From contig JAEEQI010000011.1 of the NCBI GenBank assembly GCA_016285215.1, positions 1 through 25,196 on the forward strand: DNA of 25,196 nt. The letters are read 5' to 3'. The translations under genes and the position numbers were made by a program. This DNA is from Bacteroidales bacterium (GTDB taxonomy: Bacteria > Bacteroidota > Bacteroidia > Bacteroidales > UBA932). Under the pieces are notes generated by a model. The model saw only the letters and a list, made by a program, of their open reading frames with translations. It was not told where the DNA came from and searched no databases. Below, one piece after another: positions 13,556 to 22,188 of the stretch; position 1 is the first letter of the stretch, and each line of letters opens with the position of its first letter.

Positions 13556-15883
13556 ATGAAAAAGTGTTTCCGGAGCCTGGGGGCTCTGCTTCTGTTTGTC
13601 ACCTGGTCGGCCTGGGGCCAGACCCCTTCCAGCTATGTGGATCCCTTCATTGGAACATCCGGTATGGGACACTGCTTCCCCGGTGCCTGCGTGCCCTTCG
13701 GGGGCGTTCAGGTGAGCCCGGATACAGACACCATCCCGCACAATATCGGGGGCGCCTATGTGCCGGAAGTGTATACCCTCTGCGCCGGTTACCGCTACAA
13801 CGACCCCACCATCGTGGGCTTCTCCCATACGCACCTCAGCGGAACGGGCCATTCGGACCTGGGTGACATCCTGCTTATGCCCACCATCGGCCCTCTTCAT
13901 CTGAATCCCGGAACGGCCGATGCCCCCGAAAAGGGCTATCGCAGCCGCTTTTCGCATAAGACGGAGACCGCTACGCCCGGCTACTATGCCGTCACCTTGG
14001 AAGACTATGGCGTAAGGGCCGAAGTATCGGCCACTACCCGCACGGCCATCCACCGCTACACCTATCCCGCGGAGGGGGAGCGCCACCTGATCCTGGACCT
14101 CTCGCACGGCATTTACAACTACGAGGGAAAGACCCTCTGGGCCAGCGTCCGGATGGTGGGGGACAGCCTTCTCACCGGTTACCGCATCACCCAGGGCTGG
14201 GCCCGCGAGCACTATACTTATTTTGCCATCCGCTTCTCCCGTCCGGTGAGCGGTTTTGGCGGAAAAGAGAGCGTAAAGTCTGATTATCAAGGCTTCTGGC
14301 GCAAGTTTGGCCGGGTTCAAAACTTCCCGGAACTGGCCGGCCGGGGCCTCGCGTGCTGGCTGGATTTTGACTGGGAAGGAGCTTCCGAACTCACGGTGCA
14401 GGTAGCGCTGAGTTCGGCCTCCGTAGAGGGCGCCCTGGCTAATTTACAGGCCGAAGGAAAGCCCTTCGAAGAGGTGCGGGCGCAGGCTTCCGGGGCCTGG
14501 GATGCAGAGCTGGGAAAGATAAAGGCCGAGGGCACTCCGGACCAGCTCAAGATGCTCTACACCTCGCTCTACCACACCATGATCAACCCCTCCGTGTACA
14601 GCGACGTTGACGGCAGCTACCGCGGCCTGGACGGAGCCATCCATAAGGCCCAGGGCTGGAACAACTACACCGTTTTCTCCCTCTGGGATACGTACAGGGC
14701 CGAACATCCGCTCCTCCTTTTGATGCATCCCCAGCGGGCCCGTGATATGGTTCTCTCTATGCTGGAGCACCAGAAACAGAGCGCCCACGGCCTTCTGCCC
14801 ATCTGGTCGCTGATGGCCAACGAGGGCTGGTGTATGAGCGGTTACCACGCCGTCTCTGTGCTCTCCGATGCCCTGCAGGCCGGTCTGGACCTGGATGGAG
14901 ACCGGGTGCTGGAGGCTATGGTCTCCACCTCCACCGTTCCCTATCTGGAAGGCCTGGGCTCCTATATGAAACTGGGCTATGTGCCGCTGGAAGACTCTTC
15001 AACCGGTGCTTCCACCACCCTGGAATACGCCTACGACGACTGGACCATTTACAAGGCCGCCAAGGCTTTGGGAAAGGAATCCCTTGCTCAAGAGTATAGA
15101 AAGAGAGCTTTCAATTATTCGAATCTCTTCCCCTCTGGGGAGCCCTTTGCCCAGGCCCGTTACAAGGATGGCCGATGGAAGAGCCCCAGCGACCCCCGGC
15201 AGACTTATGGGGAAGGTTTCATCGAAGGAAATTCCTACAACTTCTCCTTTCACGTGCCGCAGGACGTGGAGGGTCTCATTGACCTGATGGGCGGAGAAAA
15301 GCGCTTCCTGAGTATGCTGGACACCCTTTTCTCCCAGCCCCTGGACCCCAAGTATTACGAGGATAACGAGGACATCGAGGCCTCCTGCCTCATTGGTGGT
15401 TATGTCCATGGCAACGAGCCCTCGCACCACATTCCTTACCTCTTCCAGTGGACTTCCGAGCCCTGGAGAGGGGAGTACTGGCTCCGCGAGATTATGGAGA
15501 GAATGTACAAGCCGGAGCGGGAAGGCCTGGGTGGTAACGACGACTGCGGCCAGATGAGTGCCTGGTATATCTTTTCGGCCCTGGGCTTCTATCCCGTCTG
15601 CCCCGGCAGCGGTGAATTTGTGCTGGGAGCCCCTTATCTGCCTGAGATGACTTTGACGCTGGAGGGCGGCAAAACCTTCACCGTGCTGGCCCCGAACGTC
15701 AGTTCCAAGAACCGCTACGTCCGTTCCGTCAAGCTCAACGGCCGCCGCCTCACCCGCCGCTACCTCACCCGCGAGGACATCGTCAACGGCGGCACCCTGG
15801 AGTTCGAAATGACCTCCAAGCCCCGAAAGAAGTCCATTCCTTCCCGGGCCGATTTACCTTATTCCCTTTCCAAGGAGGATTAG
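13556..15883 (+). CDS. Secreted alpha-1,2-mannosidase, glycoside hydrolase family 92
   Basis: This 775-residue exported enzyme is expected to remove alpha-mannose from N-glycan or yeast-mannan-type glycans in the periplasm. I start at 13556 because MKKCFRSLGALLLFVTWSAW is a type I signal peptide with likely cleavage after AWG21; an in-frame ATG 24 nt upstream would spoil it and overlaps the promoter. The mature protein opens with SYVDPFIGTSGMGHCFPGAC, followed by the GH92 hallmarks GFSHTHLSGTGHSDLGD (about 96-112), FIEGNSYNFSFHVPQDVEGL (a likely position of the acid Glu), HGNEPSHHIPYLF and GNDDCGQMSAWYIFSALGFYP, whose Asp pair is in the catalytic calcium region. There is no lipobox and no SusC/SusD pair nearby, so this is a stand-alone gene. 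Its stop overlaps the convergent batD-batE stop by 4 bp. Confidence 0.95.
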   Translation: MKKCFRSLGALLLFVTWSAWGQTPSSYVDPFIGTSGMGHCFPGACVPFGGVQVSPDTDTIPHNIGGAYVPEVYTLCAGYRYNDPTIVGFSHTHLSGTGHSDLGDILLMPTIGPLHLNPGTADAPEKGYRSRFSHKTETATPGYYAVTLEDYGVRAEVSATTRTAIHRYTYPAEGERHLILDLSHGIYNYEGKTLWASVRMVGDSLLTGYRITQGWAREHYTYFAIRFSRPVSGFGGKESVKSDYQGFWRKFGRVQNFPELAGRGLACWLDFDWEGASELTVQVALSSASVEGALANLQAEGKPFEEVRAQASGAWDAELGKIKAEGTPDQLKMLYTSLYHTMINPSVYSDVDGSYRGLDGAIHKAQGWNNYTVFSLWDTYRAEHPLLLLMHPQRARDMVLSMLEHQKQSAHGLLPIWSLMANEGWCMSGYHAVSVLSDALQAGLDLDGDRVLEAMVSTSTVPYLEGLGSYMKLGYVPLEDSSTGASTTLEYAYDDWTIYKAAKALGKESLAQEYRKRAFNYSNLFPSGEPFAQARYKDGRWKSPSDPRQTYGEGFIEGNSYNFSFHVPQDVEGLIDLMGGEKRFLSMLDTLFSQPLDPKYYEDNEDIEASCLIGGYVHGNEPSHHIPYLFQWTSEPWRGEYWLREIMERMYKPEREGLGGNDDCGQMSAWYIFSALGFYPVCPGSGEFVLGAPYLPEMTLTLEGGKTFTVLAPNVSSKNRYVRSVKLNGRRLTRRYLTREDIVNGGTLEFEMTSKPRKKSIPSRADLPYSLSKED

Positions 15884-18501
15884 ATAACTTCGATATCGGC
15901 GGTGGGGAGCCAGCCTTGGCGGCCGTCGCCCAGCTCGATGTTGGTGTAGGAGCCCACGTTGTCAAGGATCTTGACGCGGGTGCCTTCGTGCAGGATGAAG
16001 AGGTCTTTGGCGCTTTCGGCCGAAGGAGAACTCTTGACGGAGGAGACGGGCCGCATCACAATGGCGCGGTCCTGGGCCAGAGCCTCCTGACGCTGCCACT
16101 GGGCAAAATCCCAGCCCAGGAAGGCAAGGATGAAACAGGCAATGCCCACGAAGAAGCCCACGCGGCGACGGCCGGATGTGCTGCCCAGCAGGTAGAGCAG
16201 TGCCATAGCAATGGCGGCGGCCAGGAACACCAGGCACAGGATGGCCCACGTGTTGGACGGCAGCAGGTAGCACATAGCGTGGCCCCACTGCTCAAAAAAG
16301 ATTTCCGGAACTTCTTCAATACGGTCCTGCGTGAGGCTGCGGGTGTATTCCAGATTGTGACGGACATCGGCGTCGGACGGATCCAGCTTGAGGGCACGCT
16401 CGTACCAGAGGATGGCCGGGGCAATCTCCCCGTTCTTGAAGTAGGCGTTGCCCAGGTTGTAGTAGAGTTCGCGGGACATCAGTCCGGCGCTGCGAATCTC
16501 TTCCCAGTCCTGGAGGGCACCGGCAAAATCACCTTCCGTATAGGCCGCCACACCCGCATTCCAGAGGGAGTCGGGGTAGGATTCGGCGGCGCGGGCCTGG
16601 CTCAGCGGCAGGGCCAGCAACAGCAAAATGGCCAGTACAGGGGCCTTGGAAGGGATTTTCTTCATAGAGGCGTCAATAGCGGTAATGGTAGAAACGGCTT
16701 TCTCGTAATGGGCATTCATAGCATCGTGTCCGGCGTCGGGGGAGTAGCGGGCAAACTCGCAGGCATCCAGGAGTTCGGTGAAGTCCCGGGCCACGGTTTC
16801 CGGTACGCCACCGGCAATGAGAGAGGCCGAAATGTTCTCTTTGTTCTGGTCGGCCATATCCATAGCCAGCTTGTCTCCCACAAAGCCAATGAGGGAGCGG
16901 TGCAGCTCTTCATAGAAGGCCGTATACAGGTTCTTGTCCAGGAAGTCCTTGGCCTGGGCCAGGCGTTTGAGGGCCTGACGGGTGGCGCGGCGGTTGCGGG
17001 TGCCGGTGACATCGGCCCTTCTGGCGGCAATCTTTCTGAAGGCCAGCCAGATACCTGCGCCAATGGCCAGCAGGATGAGGATGCTGCTGATCCACAGCGG
17101 CGAGTACACAAAGAAGCCCTTGTCCGTACCCAGAGCGGTCTTGGTGCGGATGAAGCGGATGTCCTCTCCCAGGTTCTTGACGCCCTTGCGGTCCACCGTC
17201 AGGGTGTTGCCCTGCTGGGGAGCGCCGGCGGCGGAAGAGGCCGAACGGGCCACCGAGAGCGGCAATACGCCCGTGGAGAGAGTATGGTAACGGCGCTGCT
17301 TGACGTCGTAGTAGCTGTATGGGACGGGACCAATCTCAAAGTTGCCGGGACTGCGGGGGATGAACGGATACTCAAAGGTCTTGGAACCGCTGGTACCGCT
17401 CTTGTCCGTATTCACGTTGGTCTTTACGTCGTACACCTCAAAGTCCGGCGGGAAACTGATCTTGGGGGCTTCCAGCAAGGCAATATTACCCTTGCCGGAA
17501 ACGGTGAGGATGAGCGAAGCGGCATCGTGCGTCTTGATGGAATCCTTGCTCAGACGGGCCTCAACCTGGAAATCTCCCACGCCGCCGCCAAAGGAAGCCG
17601 GGGCGCCGGAAGGAAGGGCCGATACGTGCAGCGTTCCCGCCTTGGCGGTCACACGCTGCCGGGTGGTCACGTAGTCGCTTCCAAAGAAGTCGTCAAAGAT
17701 GGAACCGGTAGAGCGGCGCTGCTGCACGTTTACCAGGCACACAATCTCGGCCGGGTCGATGTTCTGGTCTCCGGCCTTCTGGGGAATGAGGACCCAGCGG
17801 CGGAGGACGGCGCTGTTGTACATAGTTCCGTCTACCTGCTCGCGCTGGAATTCAATGTTGGCGGGGCTTTCCACCTCCTGGCTCCAGAAGCCGTTGAAGG
17901 AAGGGAAACGGGCGTTCTCAAAGCCCACCAGGTTGGCGCGGTGATAGATCTTGAGGGTGGCCGTCACGGGCTCTCCCACAACCACGGAGTTGCGGCTCAG
18001 GGTGAGACGCATAAAGATGTCGGAATTGCCGCTGGCTGCCGTCTGGGCCGAAGATCCGCCGCTCTGCTGGTCTGCGTTTCCGCTGCCGGAGGAGCCGGTG
18101 GAAGCCGCGGAGGAGCTGCCGTCGTCCACGACCTGGATGGTGGTGGCTTTGGAGCGGATTTCGTTGCCCTTTACCTTGGCCGTGGCTGCCGGAATGGTAA
18201 GGCTGCCGGTCTTGCGGGCCTGCAGGATGTAGGTGTATGAAGTCTGGGTAGAGCGCGTGGTTTTACCGTTGATCATCTGGATGCTGGTAGAAGTACCCTT
18301 CTGGGGACCCCACACCACGGTAAAGTCTTCGGGGGCGTTCCACTGGAAGTCGGAGGGGGAGTGCTCTCCCTCAATGACGAATACCAGGTTAAAACGCTCG
18401 GAGAGTTCTACGATATTGTGAACTTCCACACGGATGCTCTGCTGGGCCCAAACGGCCACGCTGCCCAGCAGGGCTATGAGTATAGCAAACAGTTTCTTCA
18501 T
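15880..18501 (-). CDS. batD: Fused BatD-BatE protein (aerotolerance operon)
   Basis: This 873-residue membrane protein fuses two bat products. Residues 1-612 are BatD: signal peptide (MKKLFAILIALLGSVAVWA), beta-domains, a Ser/Gly/Ala-rich linker (128-160), further beta-domains and a membrane helix (about 462-487) with a cytoplasmic helical tail. Residues 613-873 match BatE: Met613 begins MKKIPSKAPVLAILLLLALP, which looks like a second signal peptide ending near QARA. TPR repeats (about 640-735), two membrane helices (about 752-774 and 782-801) and an SH3-like domain (about 815-873) follow. No stop separates the parts. Met613 (ATG 16665-16663) could also start a separate 261-residue BatE. The gene starts 3 bp after batC and ends the operon. 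Bat proteins are thought to act with MoxR in envelope stress or oxygen tolerance; the mechanism is unresolved. Confidence 0.88.
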   Translation of the reverse strand: MKKLFAILIALLGSVAVWAQQSIRVEVHNIVELSERFNLVFVIEGEHSPSDFQWNAPEDFTVVWGPQKGTSTSIQMINGKTTRSTQTSYTYILQARKTGSLTIPAATAKVKGNEIRSKATTIQVVDDGSSSAASTGSSGSGNADQQSGGSSAQTAASGNSDIFMRLTLSRNSVVVGEPVTATLKIYHRANLVGFENARFPSFNGFWSQEVESPANIEFQREQVDGTMYNSAVLRRWVLIPQKAGDQNIDPAEIVCLVNVQQRRSTGSIFDDFFGSDYVTTRQRVTAKAGTLHVSALPSGAPASFGGGVGDFQVEARLSKDSIKTHDAASLILTVSGKGNIALLEAPKISFPPDFEVYDVKTNVNTDKSGTSGSKTFEYPFIPRSPGNFEIGPVPYSYYDVKQRRYHTLSTGVLPLSVARSASSAAGAPQQGNTLTVDRKGVKNLGEDIRFIRTKTALGTDKGFFVYSPLWISSILILLAIGAGIWLAFRKIAARRADVTGTRNRRATRQALKRLAQAKDFLDKNLYTAFYEELHRSLIGFVGDKLAMDMADQNKENISASLIAGGVPETVARDFTELLDACEFARYSPDAGHDAMNAHYEKAVSTITAIDASMKKIPSKAPVLAILLLLALPLSQARAAESYPDSLWNAGVAAYTEGDFAGALQDWEEIRSAGLMSRELYYNLGNAYFKNGEIAPAILWYERALKLDPSDADVRHNLEYTRSLTQDRIEEVPEIFFEQWGHAMCYLLPSNTWAILCLVFLAAAIAMALLYLLGSTSGRRRVGFFVGIACFILAFLGWDFAQWQRQEALAQDRAIVMRPVSSVKSSPSAESAKDLFILHEGTRVKILDNVGSYTNIELGDGRQGWLPTADIEVI

Positions 18502-18504
18502 ACG

Positions 18505-19239
18505 CTACCAATTCTTGTCCTTCTTGCGGGACTTGAGGGCCTGGGCCTTCTTCTCGTCCACTTTTTCCTGGGTCTGTTTTTCCTTTTCCTGGATGGCCTG
18601 CAGCATCTGCTGAGCCTGTTGAGGGCTTATCTGGGGCTGCTGTCCCTGCGGTTGCTGCTGGTCCTTCTTGTTATCCTGATTCTGGTCTTGATTCTGTTTA
18701 TTCTGATCCTGGTTCTGGTCCTGATTCTGGTCTTGGTTTTGATCCTGATTCTGGTCCTGATCCTGGTTTTGGTCCTGGTTCTGATCCTGATTTTGATTCT
18801 GGTCCTGGTTCTGCTGCTGTTCCTGGAGCTTGTTGCGGGCGTAGAGGTAGTTCTCCTTGGCGTCCAGGTCTCCGGGGTTGCGGCGCAGGGCCTCCTTGAA
18901 CATATTCACGGCCGTCTGCCAGTCCTGCTGGGCTATGGCTACGTCTCCGCGGTTGTAGTAGTAGTCGGAGGCAAACACCTCTTCCGAGGCCGTGAGCTGG
19001 CAGGCGTCCAGCTGCTTGGCGGCTTCATCGTAATTCTCCTGGCGGTAGAGGTTGTTGGCCAGGTTATAGTGCGCTGCCACGGAGGCCGTATCCAGAATAA
19101 GAGCCTTGCGGTAGCTGATATCGGCCTTGGCGTATTCTCCTTTCTTGAACTCCCGGTTGCCGCGGCGGAGGTCTGCCTTCTGGGCAAAGGCTACGCTGCA
19201 GCTAACCATAAGCAGTATTATGCAGAGGAACTTTCTCAT
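18505..19239 (-). CDS. batC: BatC: TPR protein with Gln/Asn/Asp repeat tract
   Basis: This 244-residue exported protein has a signal peptide (MRKFLCIILLMVSCSVAFA, cleavage near residue 19) and TPR repeats across about 21-135, e.g. AHYNLANNLYRQENYDEAAK. A tract of mostly Gln, Asn and Asp (141-203) is followed by a charged helical C-terminus (KEKQTQEKVDEKKAQALKSRK). It is periplasmic, and Cys14 in the leader is a possible but poor lipobox. The ATG overlaps the batB stop (ATGA), and batD-batE starts 3 bp after the stop. In other Bacteroidota, BatC is a scaffold-type TPR partner of the VWA proteins BatA and BatB. The repeat tract is discussed separately. Confidence 0.9.
   Translation of the reverse strand: MRKFLCIILLMVSCSVAFAQKADLRRGNREFKKGEYAKADISYRKALILDTASVAAHYNLANNLYRQENYDEAAKQLDACQLTASEEVFASDYYYNRGDVAIAQQDWQTAVNMFKEALRRNPGDLDAKENYLYARNKLQEQQQNQDQNQNQDQNQDQNQDQDQNQDQNQDQNQDQNQDQNKQNQDQNQDNKKDQQQPQGQQPQISPQQAQQMLQAIQEKEKQTQEKVDEKKAQALKSRKKDKNW
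18631..18819 (-). repeat. In-frame hexanucleotide/12-mer repeat tract coding (Gln-Asp-Gln-Asn)n in batC
   Basis: Codons for Gln alternate with Asp or Asn over about 60 residues. The DNA has a period of 6 and 12 bp, but third positions vary (CAG/CAA, GAC/GAT, AAC/AAT), so the repeat is better conserved at the protein than at the DNA level. Copy number could still change in frame. Confidence 0.85.
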
Positions 19240-20243
19240 ACTTCAAACAGTCTGCGGCGGGGCTTACGCTCGCCAATGAGCATTTCCAGCACCAGCAGGA
19301 AGAGGGCGATGCCAAAGAAGTACATATACTCCTCGTCGTACTCTTCAAAGACCAGGGAGCCAAACTCCTCGTCTTCCATCTTGCGGATGTCGTCAACAAT
19401 GGGATTCAGGCCGAATTCTTCGCCTCCGGCGTGGATGTAGGCCCCGCCTCCGGCGCGGGCTACATTGCGAAGGGTCTCTTCGTCCAGCTTGGTAACCACA
19501 ATCTCACCGTCCTTATCGCGGAGGAGGCCTCCTTCCACGGGGATGGGCTGGCCTTCGGCCGAGCCCACACCGATGGTGTAGACCTTGATGCCCAGCTCGG
19601 CCGCCTGCTTGGCAGCGGCCACAGGGTCGTCTTCGTGGTTTTCGCCGTCGGAGATGACCACAATTACGCGGCTCTTCTCACTCTGGGCGCTGAAGCTCTT
19701 GATACTTAAGTTAATGGCATCTCCAATGGCCGTTCCCTGTACGGGAATGGACCCGGTGTCAATGCTGGAAAGGAACATCTTGGCGCTCACGTAGTCCGTG
19801 GTTACGGGCAGCTGCACAAAGGAAGTTCCGGCAAAGATGACCAGGCCGATGCGGTCGTCGTGGAGTTTGTCCGTGAGGCGGGAGATGGCCAGTTTGGCGC
19901 GCTCCAGGCGGTTGGGAGAGTAGTCCTGGGCCAGCATAGAGTTGGACACGTCCAGCGCCACAATGATTTCTGCGCCGCGGGTGGTATGCTCTGCCAGTTT
20001 GGCTCCACTTCTGGGACGGGCCAGACCAATCACGAAGAAGGCGAAGGCCAGGCACCAGAAAGCCATACGTACCCAACCCTTGGAGCGGGAACGCGACGGC
20101 ATCAGGGCCTCGGTAAGCTCGGGGTCTCCAAAGGCTTTGACACGGCGTCCGCGCAGATAGCGCAGCACGGCGTAGCCCAGCAGCACCACGGGAATGAGAA
20201 GCAGCAGGTACAAGAATTTGTAGTCGGCAAACATCAACATCAC
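19236..20243 (-). CDS. batB: BatB: membrane-anchored VWA-domain protein
   Basis: The protein has 335 residues with two N-terminal membrane helices (about 10-30 and 59-75), a von Willebrand A domain (about 90-270) and a C-terminal hydrophobic segment (MYFFGIALFLLVLEMLIGER). The metal-ion-dependent adhesion site is intact: D98-V-S100-N-S102, the TTDY loop, and VVISDGENHEDD. The segment SIPVQGTAIGDAINLSIKSF is typical of the Bat family. The start overlaps the batA stop (ATGA) and the stop overlaps the batC start. BatA and BatB probably form the VWA pair acted on by the MoxR ATPase, by analogy with other MoxR-VWA systems. Confidence 0.93.
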   Translation of the reverse strand: MMLMFADYKFLYLLLLIPVVLLGYAVLRYLRGRRVKAFGDPELTEALMPSRSRSKGWVRMAFWCLAFAFFVIGLARPRSGAKLAEHTTRGAEIIVALDVSNSMLAQDYSPNRLERAKLAISRLTDKLHDDRIGLVIFAGTSFVQLPVTTDYVSAKMFLSSIDTGSIPVQGTAIGDAINLSIKSFSAQSEKSRVIVVISDGENHEDDPVAAAKQAAELGIKVYTIGVGSAEGQPIPVEGGLLRDKDGEIVVTKLDEETLRNVARAGGGAYIHAGGEEFGLNPIVDDIRKMEDEEFGSLVFEEYDEEYMYFFGIALFLLVLEMLIGERKPRRRLFEV

Positions 20244-21223
20244 GGCATCCTCCTTAAAGCAGCGCTAAGCAGCAGTTCCAGTAACAGGCACACGAGGGCT
20301 GCCAGCGCGTAATTCTTAAACAAATCCTTGTATACGGGGAAGGAATCCACACTGGTGCGGGTCTTCTCCATTTGGCCAATCTCGGCGTAAATCTCGCTCA
20401 GTTTGGTATTGTCGGTGGCGCGGAAATAGCGGCCGCCGGTACCGTCTGCTATGTTTTTGAGCAGGTCTTCGTCAATCTCCACGGGCAAATTCTGGAGCTC
20501 GATGCCCCAGGGCGTCTGCACCGGGTAGGGGGCCGTTCCGTTGGCGCCCACGCCAATGGTGTACACGCGGATGCCGTAGGTCTTGGCAATCTCGGCGGCC
20601 ATCCCGGGGTCAATCTCACCCATATTGTTTACACCATCGGTGAGCAGGATCACCACGCGGCTCTTGGCATCGGAGTCCTTCATACGGGCCACGGCGGTGG
20701 CCAGGCCGTTACCAATGGCGGTGCCGTCTTCAATGAGGTCGGTCTGTACCTCCTTCATCAGGTTGATGAGGGTGGCGCGGTCCGTGGTAAGGGGGCACTG
20801 GGTGTAGCTCTCACCGGCAAACACCACTATACCCATACGGTCCGAGGGCCGCTGGGCTATGAATTCAATGGCAATATCCTTGGCGGCGCTCAGGCGGTCG
20901 GGCTCAAAGTCGCGGGCCAGCATACTGGTGGATACGTCCATCGCAAAGATGATGTCAATGCCTTCGGTATCAACCTTTTCTACCTGCGAAGAGGAACGCG
21001 GACGCGCAATGGCAATGATGATGAGCACCAGGGCGGCGGTGCGCAGCACAAAGGGAATGTGCCTCACGATTTCCAGGGCCGAACGTCCACCGGCGGTCCA
21101 GGCTTCCAGCTTGGATACGCGAAGATGCGGCCTGCGGTCCCGGAGCTCGATATAGAGGTATCGGCCCACCAGGAGGATGGGAATAATCAGAAGGAAAAGC
21201 AGCTTGGGATACTCAAAGAACAT
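20240..21223 (-). CDS. batA: BatA: membrane-anchored VWA-domain protein
   Basis: This 327-residue protein is organised like BatB: two N-terminal membrane helices (about 6-24 and 56-73), a VWA domain (about 88-280) and a C-terminal membrane helix (YALAALVCLLLELLLSAAL). The MIDAS is intact with D96-V-S98-T-S100, the CPLTTDRATL loop and VILLTDGVNNMGEIDPGMAA. GTAIGNGLATAVARMKDSDA is shared with BatB, indicating an old duplication. It begins 2 bp after the upstream membrane-protein gene and overlaps batB. The VWA domain should face the periplasm. Confidence 0.93.
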   Translation of the reverse strand: MFFEYPKLLFLLIIPILLVGRYLYIELRDRRPHLRVSKLEAWTAGGRSALEIVRHIPFVLRTAALVLIIIAIARPRSSSQVEKVDTEGIDIIFAMDVSTSMLARDFEPDRLSAAKDIAIEFIAQRPSDRMGIVVFAGESYTQCPLTTDRATLINLMKEVQTDLIEDGTAIGNGLATAVARMKDSDAKSRVVILLTDGVNNMGEIDPGMAAEIAKTYGIRVYTIGVGANGTAPYPVQTPWGIELQNLPVEIDEDLLKNIADGTGGRYFRATDNTKLSEIYAEIGQMEKTRTSVDSFPVYKDLFKNYALAALVCLLLELLLSAALRRMP

Positions 21224-21225
21224 AG

Positions 21226-22188
21226 CTACGCCTCCTTAATCTCTTCCTCCAGCTCGGTCTGGTAGGTTGCCGTTACAAAGTTCACGGCCTGGGGGAGAAC
21301 GGTGGCGTTCTCCTCGTCAGTGGCGGTGAACTTGGCGAATTTCACATAATCGGCCCTTTCAAAGAGGTCCTTCATCTGGGCGTAGAGGTCCTCGGGGATG
21401 TCGCTTCCCTTGAGGCCTTCGAAGATTTCGGCCGTGGTCATTTCCATAGCGCCCACGCCAAAGCGGGACACGATGTATTCACGCAGGGCATCGGTGACGC
21501 CGGAATAGAAGGTCTTCTGGTTTTCGGGCTTCCAGAACTTGTCTCCGCGGTACTTGTCCAGCTTGCGGAGGGCCTTGATGTGGGCGGGTTCGGCCTTTTC
21601 CTTTTCTTCGGCGGCCTTTCTCCGGCTCTGGATAAAGCGGACCAGGAGATAAACCAGGCCGATGAAAACCAGCACGCCCAGCACCCAGGGGAAGATTTCC
21701 TTGAAGGTGTAGGGGAATTTGACCTGAGGTTTGATGTCGTGGGCCTGGAAGGTCTCCATATCAATGGGGAGTTCCTTCACTTCCAGGGGCTCCTCGGGGG
21801 CGTGGAACACCAGGGTGTCTCCATCCATAAGCACGGGAATGTCCGGCAGCTCATAGATGCCGCCGTCAAAGGCGGTGAGGATGAGGGAGGCCTTGATGTT
21901 GTAGCGGGCGGGGACTTCCTTTTTCTTGCTTATGCGGGTGGAGTCCAGCTGCCACTCTCCCAGGATTTCCAGCGGGCTTTCTTTCTCGGGCTTGAATTCC
22001 GGGAAAGCGAGCTGCGTTCCTTCTGCAACGTTCTCCAGGACTATGCCATAGCGGAACTGGTCTGCGATGAGCACCGAGTCCCGCTTCTGGAGGGGTTCCA
22101 GGAAGGTATTTCCGGCCTCTTTACGAATGCCCTGGGCGCCTAGCAGCGTCGTGAGGAGAAGGGCCGGTATGATCAGTTTCAACTTCAT
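21226..22188 (-). CDS. Single-pass membrane protein of the bat operon (DUF4381-like/small BatD-like)
   Basis: This 320-residue protein has a signal peptide (MKLKLIIPALLLTTLLGAQG), a periplasmic beta-rich domain (about 25-160), one membrane helix (about 166-186, FPWVLGVLVFIGLVYLLVRF) and a basic helical cytoplasmic tail (KALRKLDKYRGDKFW, then YSGVTDALREYIVSRFGV). This arrangement recurs in the proteins encoded between DUF58 and batA in Bacteroidota moxR-bat operons. Its tail resembles the cytoplasmic tail of BatD (HRSLIGFV, DLLDACEFARYSP). No enzymatic motif is visible. It overlaps the DUF58 gene by ATGA and lies 2 bp before batA. The function is unknown; it may be a membrane adaptor for the MoxR/DUF58 side. 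Confidence 0.8.
   Translation of the reverse strand: MKLKLIIPALLLTTLLGAQGIRKEAGNTFLEPLQKRDSVLIADQFRYGIVLENVAEGTQLAFPEFKPEKESPLEILGEWQLDSTRISKKKEVPARYNIKASLILTAFDGGIYELPDIPVLMDGDTLVFHAPEEPLEVKELPIDMETFQAHDIKPQVKFPYTFKEIFPWVLGVLVFIGLVYLLVRFIQSRRKAAEEKEKAEPAHIKALRKLDKYRGDKFWKPENQKTFYSGVTDALREYIVSRFGVGAMEMTTAEIFEGLKGSDIPEDLYAQMKDLFERADYVKFAKFTATDEENATVLPQAVNFVTATYQTELEEEIKEA

Noticed and set aside
13532..13556. Upstream ATG for the GH92 gene
   Set aside because: It lies inside the -7 box and would put eight extra residues in front of a good signal peptide.
18361..19440. Plus-strand frame rich in Leu/Val/Ile opposite batC, looking like a membrane protein
   Set aside because: The hydrophobic repeats are the antisense reading of the Gln/Asp/Asn codons of batC.
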